Shown here in pieces: positions 59,831-64,000 of a stretch of 64,000 nt of DNA. Positions within the stretch are counted from its first letter, which is position 1; every line of letters starts with the position of its first letter. The DNA comes from Acanthochlamys bracteata (taxonomy: Eukaryota > Streptophyta > Magnoliopsida > Pandanales > Velloziaceae), in assembly GCA_019914995.1 (NCBI GenBank), contig CM034126.1:14637001-14701000 (forward strand). The letters are read 5' to 3'. Both the position numbers and the translations under genes were made by a program. Under the pieces are notes generated by a model, which ran no database searches, had not been told where the DNA came from, and saw only the letters and a list, made by a program, of their open reading frames with translations.

Positions 59831-62800
59831 ATGGGCTTCATTCGCACTCCAAACATGAGAAGCGGAGAGTATTTAGAAGGCATAATCAGCGACTATGTTT
59901 CAGGAAAAGGTACTAAGGCAAGATCCAAGGCTTTTCCTTCACGACTAGTTGCTGCTCTCACCTGCCTCCAATTTGCATTTGCAATATATGCAACCTTCCT
60001 TCTATACTACATGAGTCCGAGTGTTGATTTACGCGCTAAACCGGACTTCACCTGGGCGGCTAAGATTGCACAACAGTGGAAGCACTTCATTGTGCAGCCT
60101 CACATGCTTTCTGTTGTTGAAGAAAGGCATCTTGTTCAATTACCAGCTCAGGTGTGCGAGTTTGAAAAGATAGATTTTGAACAGAAGAAGTCGAATGATG
60201 CAGCGATGATTAAGCTCAAGAGGGAGTTATACGATGAAGTCCTTGAGTTTCAGAAGAAGAATTTGGGAACCGAAACGCTTAGTGAGTTGATGAGCATGAA
60301 GTCCAAATGGAGTGCTCGTGGTCCTAACATACCAAAAATCACCGTGATTTTGAATCATTTCAAGAGGAAAACACTATGTGCTCAACTCAACTCGCTACTC
60401 AATCAAACTCTGCCTTTTCACCATGTTTGGGTGCTTTCTTTTGGTAGCCCGAATGATCTTGCATTGAAGAGAATAGTGGAGAGCTACAACAATTCAAGAG
60501 TTAGCTTCATCAGCTCTACCTATGACTTCAAGTACTATGGAAGATTTCAAATGGCCCTACAGACTGAATCAGACTTTGTATATATTGTAGATGATGATAT
60601 AATTCCTGGTTTGAAGATGCTGGAAATACTAGCTCATGTAGGAGGAACAGAGAAGTACCAGAACTCAGTTTTGGGTAGCATTGGGAGGATCTTGCCTTTC
60701 AGGCAGAAGGATTTTACCTTCCCTAGTTATAGAAAGTTCAGGTCGAAAGAAGCAGGCCTTTACTTGCCAGATCCTGCCTATGATATCACCGTTGACAGAA
60801 TCGTTCAGGTCGATTTCCTATCGAGCTCTTGGTTTCTGTCTTCTGATCTTGTTAGAACTTTGTTTGTGGAGGCTCCAATGACTTTCATGACTGGTGAAGA
60901 TTTGCATCTCAGGTTGGTAATTCTAGATTCTGGTGCTAATAGCTTGTTTTTTGTTTGTCTCAAACTTGAGTTTTAGGGTGTCTGGATGATCTCCACATTT
61001 TGCAACTTACCTCATTATGGGATACTGATTTTTCCATTTTGCATGCTTTTGCAGCTATCAGCTTCAGAAATACAGGAATGCAGGCTCCTTTGTGTTACCT
61101 GTTGATCCGAATGACAAAGAAACTTGGGGAGACAGTGAGCATAGACTTGCTTATGTCTCTGAGACTACTGTCATATTCAAGGATATTGTCCAGGTCCGAG
61201 ACGACCAATGGTGGCGTGCCTTGTCCAGTGGCTACATCACTCAATGGGCTGCAATGAATCCACAAAAGATAGATGCTATGTTCTATACGCATTCTATAGG
61301 AGAAGTGAAAGCTCTCGCTCCACTATTTGAAAAATTCCGCTCTATTGTTGGTAAGAAGGCATACATTGTGGTCTCTGGTGGCAAATTCTGCCCTTGTGAG
61401 GAGGCTGCAGAGGCTATGAAGTGGCCAAAGGCAGTTTGCAAGGAAAGAAGGTTCAAGTTATTTGATCTGGAAGTCGGTGCTCTGATGGGAGTCTCAAATT
61501 CTGAGGTGCCTGTAGTGCAGGCTGTGTATTCAAGCATGAAAGGTCTCGTGAAGATGCACAATCCGAGTTTGATCATCACTGTTTCTGATATTGATGCAAA
61601 TGTGAAAAGTGCTCTCCAGATGGCGACTGAAAGTGGCACAAACGGAACAGTGTTGGTCCAGTTGCCAAGATCTGCAATTCCAAAGGTTCTCTGGATGGCT
61701 GACCTACGATCAACTGCACTGCCAAGTAAGTCATTTGCTCTGGTTATATTCACGTCATTTCAAATCTATCTGAATGAGTAGATGACAAATATGGAAATTA
61801 AAGTTCCAAATGTTTTACAGTAGAGCTGCAGTTTTGTTGGAGATTTGAATAAAACTAAAAAACTTTAAACTTCTTGTTCTGTGCAGATTGGAATAAGATG
61901 AGGGTATCTGTTAATATCATCACTCAGAATCGGGCAACTTCTCTGCAGAGACTCCTTCGATCCCTTCAAAATGCATTCTATCTTGGAGATGAAGTGTCTA
62001 TCAGCTTTAACATGGACAGCCAGGTCGATGAAGCAACACTCAAGATGGTTGGCTCCTTTGATTGGCCTCACGGACCTAAAACCATCAGAAGAAGGATCAT
62101 CCAAGGAGGGCTCATCCGTGCTGTGAGTGAGAGCTGGTACCCTTCCTCCAACGATGATTTTGGACTACTCCTTGAAGATGACATTGAAGTTTCACCTTAC
62201 TACTACCTTTGGATCAAGTACGCACTAATGGCATACCACTACGATCCTCAGATCTCACTCCCTGAGCTGTCATCAATATCTCTCTACACGCCAAGACTAG
62301 TTGAGGTTGTGAAGGAAAGGCCCAAATGGAACGCAACAGAATTCTTCAAAAAGATTCATCCCAACACGCCATACCTTCACCAACTCCCTTGCAGCTGGGG
62401 TGCTTTGTTCTTCCCTAAGCATTGGAGAGAATATTATGCTTACATGGCTGCAAGGTTTACCGAAGACGCAAAGCAGAATCCTGTCCAGATACCGAAATCT
62501 AGAACTAATGGATGGCAAGCGTCATGGAAGAAGTTCTTGATAGACATGATGTACCTAAGAGGGTATGTCAGTCTGTACCCGAATTTCCCTCACCAAATGA
62601 GCTTCTCGACGAATCATATGGAACCTGGTGCTCACATCAGTGCTAAGGACAACGTAGTGAAGCATAACAAGGCTGACTTTGAAGTGCCTTTACTGAAGGA
62701 TGACTTCACGAGGTACTTGCCTTCAGGTAAGATGCCGCCTGCTTCACGGCTTCCAACGATCAATCTTTTCAACCAGGCCATGTCTCTGAAGGGATTGAAG

Positions 62801-62905
62801 GCTGCAGGTGCTAAGCTTGAGCAGGATGTCATCCGCTGCAGCGATGCTGAACTTGTTATGGTAGATCACCATACAGGCTTGCCTAAGAACTGCACAAAGT
62901 TCTAA
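59831..62905 (+). CDS. Type II membrane glycosyltransferase-like protein (GT-A fold), plant-specific
   Basis: Probable Golgi transferase of unknown substrate. Three exons: 59831-60912, 61055-61725, 61887-62905. GT..AG junctions are in phase (SYQLQKYRNAGS completes the first join, NWNKMRVSVN the second), giving 923 residues. A short cytosolic N-terminus precedes one membrane segment at about residues 38-62 (LVAALTCLQFAFAIYATFLL). The first catalytic-like domain starts near residue 170 (PKITVILNHFKRKTLCAQLN) and has a DXD-type metal site, YIVDDDIIPG, near 252. A second transferase-like domain in exon 3 opens VSVNIITQNRATSLQRLLRS and has LLEDDIEVSP near 680. Two GT2-like domains in one chain suggest either a bifunctional enzyme or one structural half. 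It resembles a conserved plant family annotated only as transferring glycosyl groups. No defect seen. A spliced uORF lies in its leader. Confidence 0.85.
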
Positions 62906-64000
62906 CCGGTGAATTTAGATTTTCATCATTCAAATTGCTTTCATTTTTTCAATTAAAAGAAAGGAACTGGCACTGTGACGGGGGTTGAGAAATCAGTGAA
63001 TTGTATATATAGAGGGTTGAAAACAGAATAACTTTACAATAAGGCTCTGATTCTTGCTTTGGTGTAGTGACCTAAGGATTGCAAGAAAAAAGGAATATTT
63101 ACATCTACAATCTTTATATATATATACATTGGGTAGAGATAGGAGCAGATGGATACACATCCTTCTTTAATCGTTTCGCATATCATACTTACTCTTCCAT
63201 GACCGGCAGCATAATACAAGTAATAGAAGTAGTGAATTGAATTGATTTTGTTGTTTCACTTGATTTCGATGATTGGGAATAAAATTTCCAACTAAAGAAA
63301 AGTTAATGTTACTGTTATTCAGTTGTCACAAAACCCTCCTCAGCTTCCCAAGTGTTTGTTAGTTTAATAGCATCTCCAATTTTTATAGGTTGATCTACAG
63401 GTGATTCTATTCAAATTGATGCCTCTTTGAAAATATTTTGAGTAACTTATCTCATTTGGACTCCTATTTGGATCCAGCGTTCATGTCCTGATTAAGGACC
63501 CTGATCAGCAGCAACGCCAAGAGCAATGTGAAAAGGCCGTGCAAGCTTGAATTGGTTTTGCTAAGCTTTTTTTTATTTGGAGATCTCGGTGGCCCTCCTT
63601 TAACTCCTGCTGAGGAATATTTACTCCATTCTAGATATCTTGCTTTAAGGCAAATTCACTTAGTCTTTCTGAAATTGCTGAAATGAAAGTTAGGTAATTG
63701 CCACCTTTCACCTTATAATTTTATTTCACCCAAATGAAATTCTGACTTGCTTGCCATTCCTCTGGGAATGATTTTATTTCACCTTATAAAGTGCCAACCA
63801 TGTAATATAAGTCTATTTCCTCTTTCTACTGGAATCTTATGTTAGGATTTCTAGTCACCAGATCAGTTTGAGCATCAAAATTTAGAACCATTGTTCGAAG
63901 GCAGCTATCTAGCATTGATAGGTCGCTGCTGAGGTATTATATTGGTGATTTCTTATCTGATTATGATTTATTACATATCTTCAGATACCGAGGCGTGGTG
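62906..64000. other. 3' flank of the glycosyltransferase gene, intergenic
   Basis: 3' untranslated and intergenic DNA. The phrase TTTTATTTCACC recurs at about 63719 and 63772. No gene or RNA recognised up to the window end. Confidence 0.45.

Noticed and set aside
61283..61753. 156-codon minus-strand open frame
   Set aside because: Lies fully inside exon 2 of the glycosyltransferase gene on the opposite strand, with no family match.
1..64000. CRISPR arrays, bacterial operons, rRNA genes
   Set aside because: Nothing with the right repeat-spacer structure or rRNA-like sequence was seen; the window is plant nuclear DNA.

Overview
This window is nuclear DNA from a flowering plant. Its genes have many short exons with GT..AG introns and AT-rich introns. 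They encode plant-typical proteins (PAL, a CNGC channel, LOG, a WAV3-type ubiquitin ligase), and the intergenic DNA is very AT-rich and full of short inverted-repeat elements. Coding regions are only moderately GC-rich with no grass-like GC bias. I cannot name the species or decide between a non-grass monocot, a magnoliid and a eudicot.

Layout. 1-2,800: first exon and promoter of a phenylalanine ammonia-lyase gene on the minus strand; its large second exon is not in the window. 2,800-15,200: a gene-poor stretch with several copies of two MITE-like families. 15,260-16,876 (minus): a tiny gene for the small subunit of serine palmitoyltransferase, split over two clear exons and a tentative third. 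17,150-21,640: gene-poor, with a relic of a synaptotagmin C2 exon. 21,696-26,024 (+): WAV3-family RING-H2/vWA E3 ligase. 26,756-28,487 (+): broken, intron-containing copy of the TFIIH p44 subunit (GTF2H2/SSL1). 29,586-30,157: long fold-back repeat followed by a duplicated promoter segment. 30,251-31,964 (+): cinnamyl alcohol dehydrogenase family gene. 33,030-34,060: PPR pseudogene. 35,555-39,239 (+): cyclic nucleotide-gated channel, CNGC15-like. 41,659-44,005 (+): LOG cytokinin-activating enzyme. 44,895-47,164 (+): PAM16, whose first coding exon is just the ATG. 48,663-54,581 (+): epsin with an ENTH domain. 59,831-62,905 (+): type II membrane glycosyltransferase-like protein, preceded by a spliced 38-codon upstream ORF. 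62,906-64,000: no gene seen.

The genes are independent plant transcription units, not an operon. PAL and the CAD-family gene both act on phenylpropanoids but lie about 28 kb apart, in opposite orientation and separated by unrelated genes, so I read nothing into their proximity. I found no undescribed multi-gene system. The items most worth a second look are the spliced upstream ORF before the glycosyltransferase, the fold-back/duplicated promoter region before the CAD gene, the threefold repeat in the epsin, and the four-residue deletion in the zinc loop of the CAD protein. All exon models were drawn by eye from splice signals, reading phase and remembered family sequences; no alignment was run.
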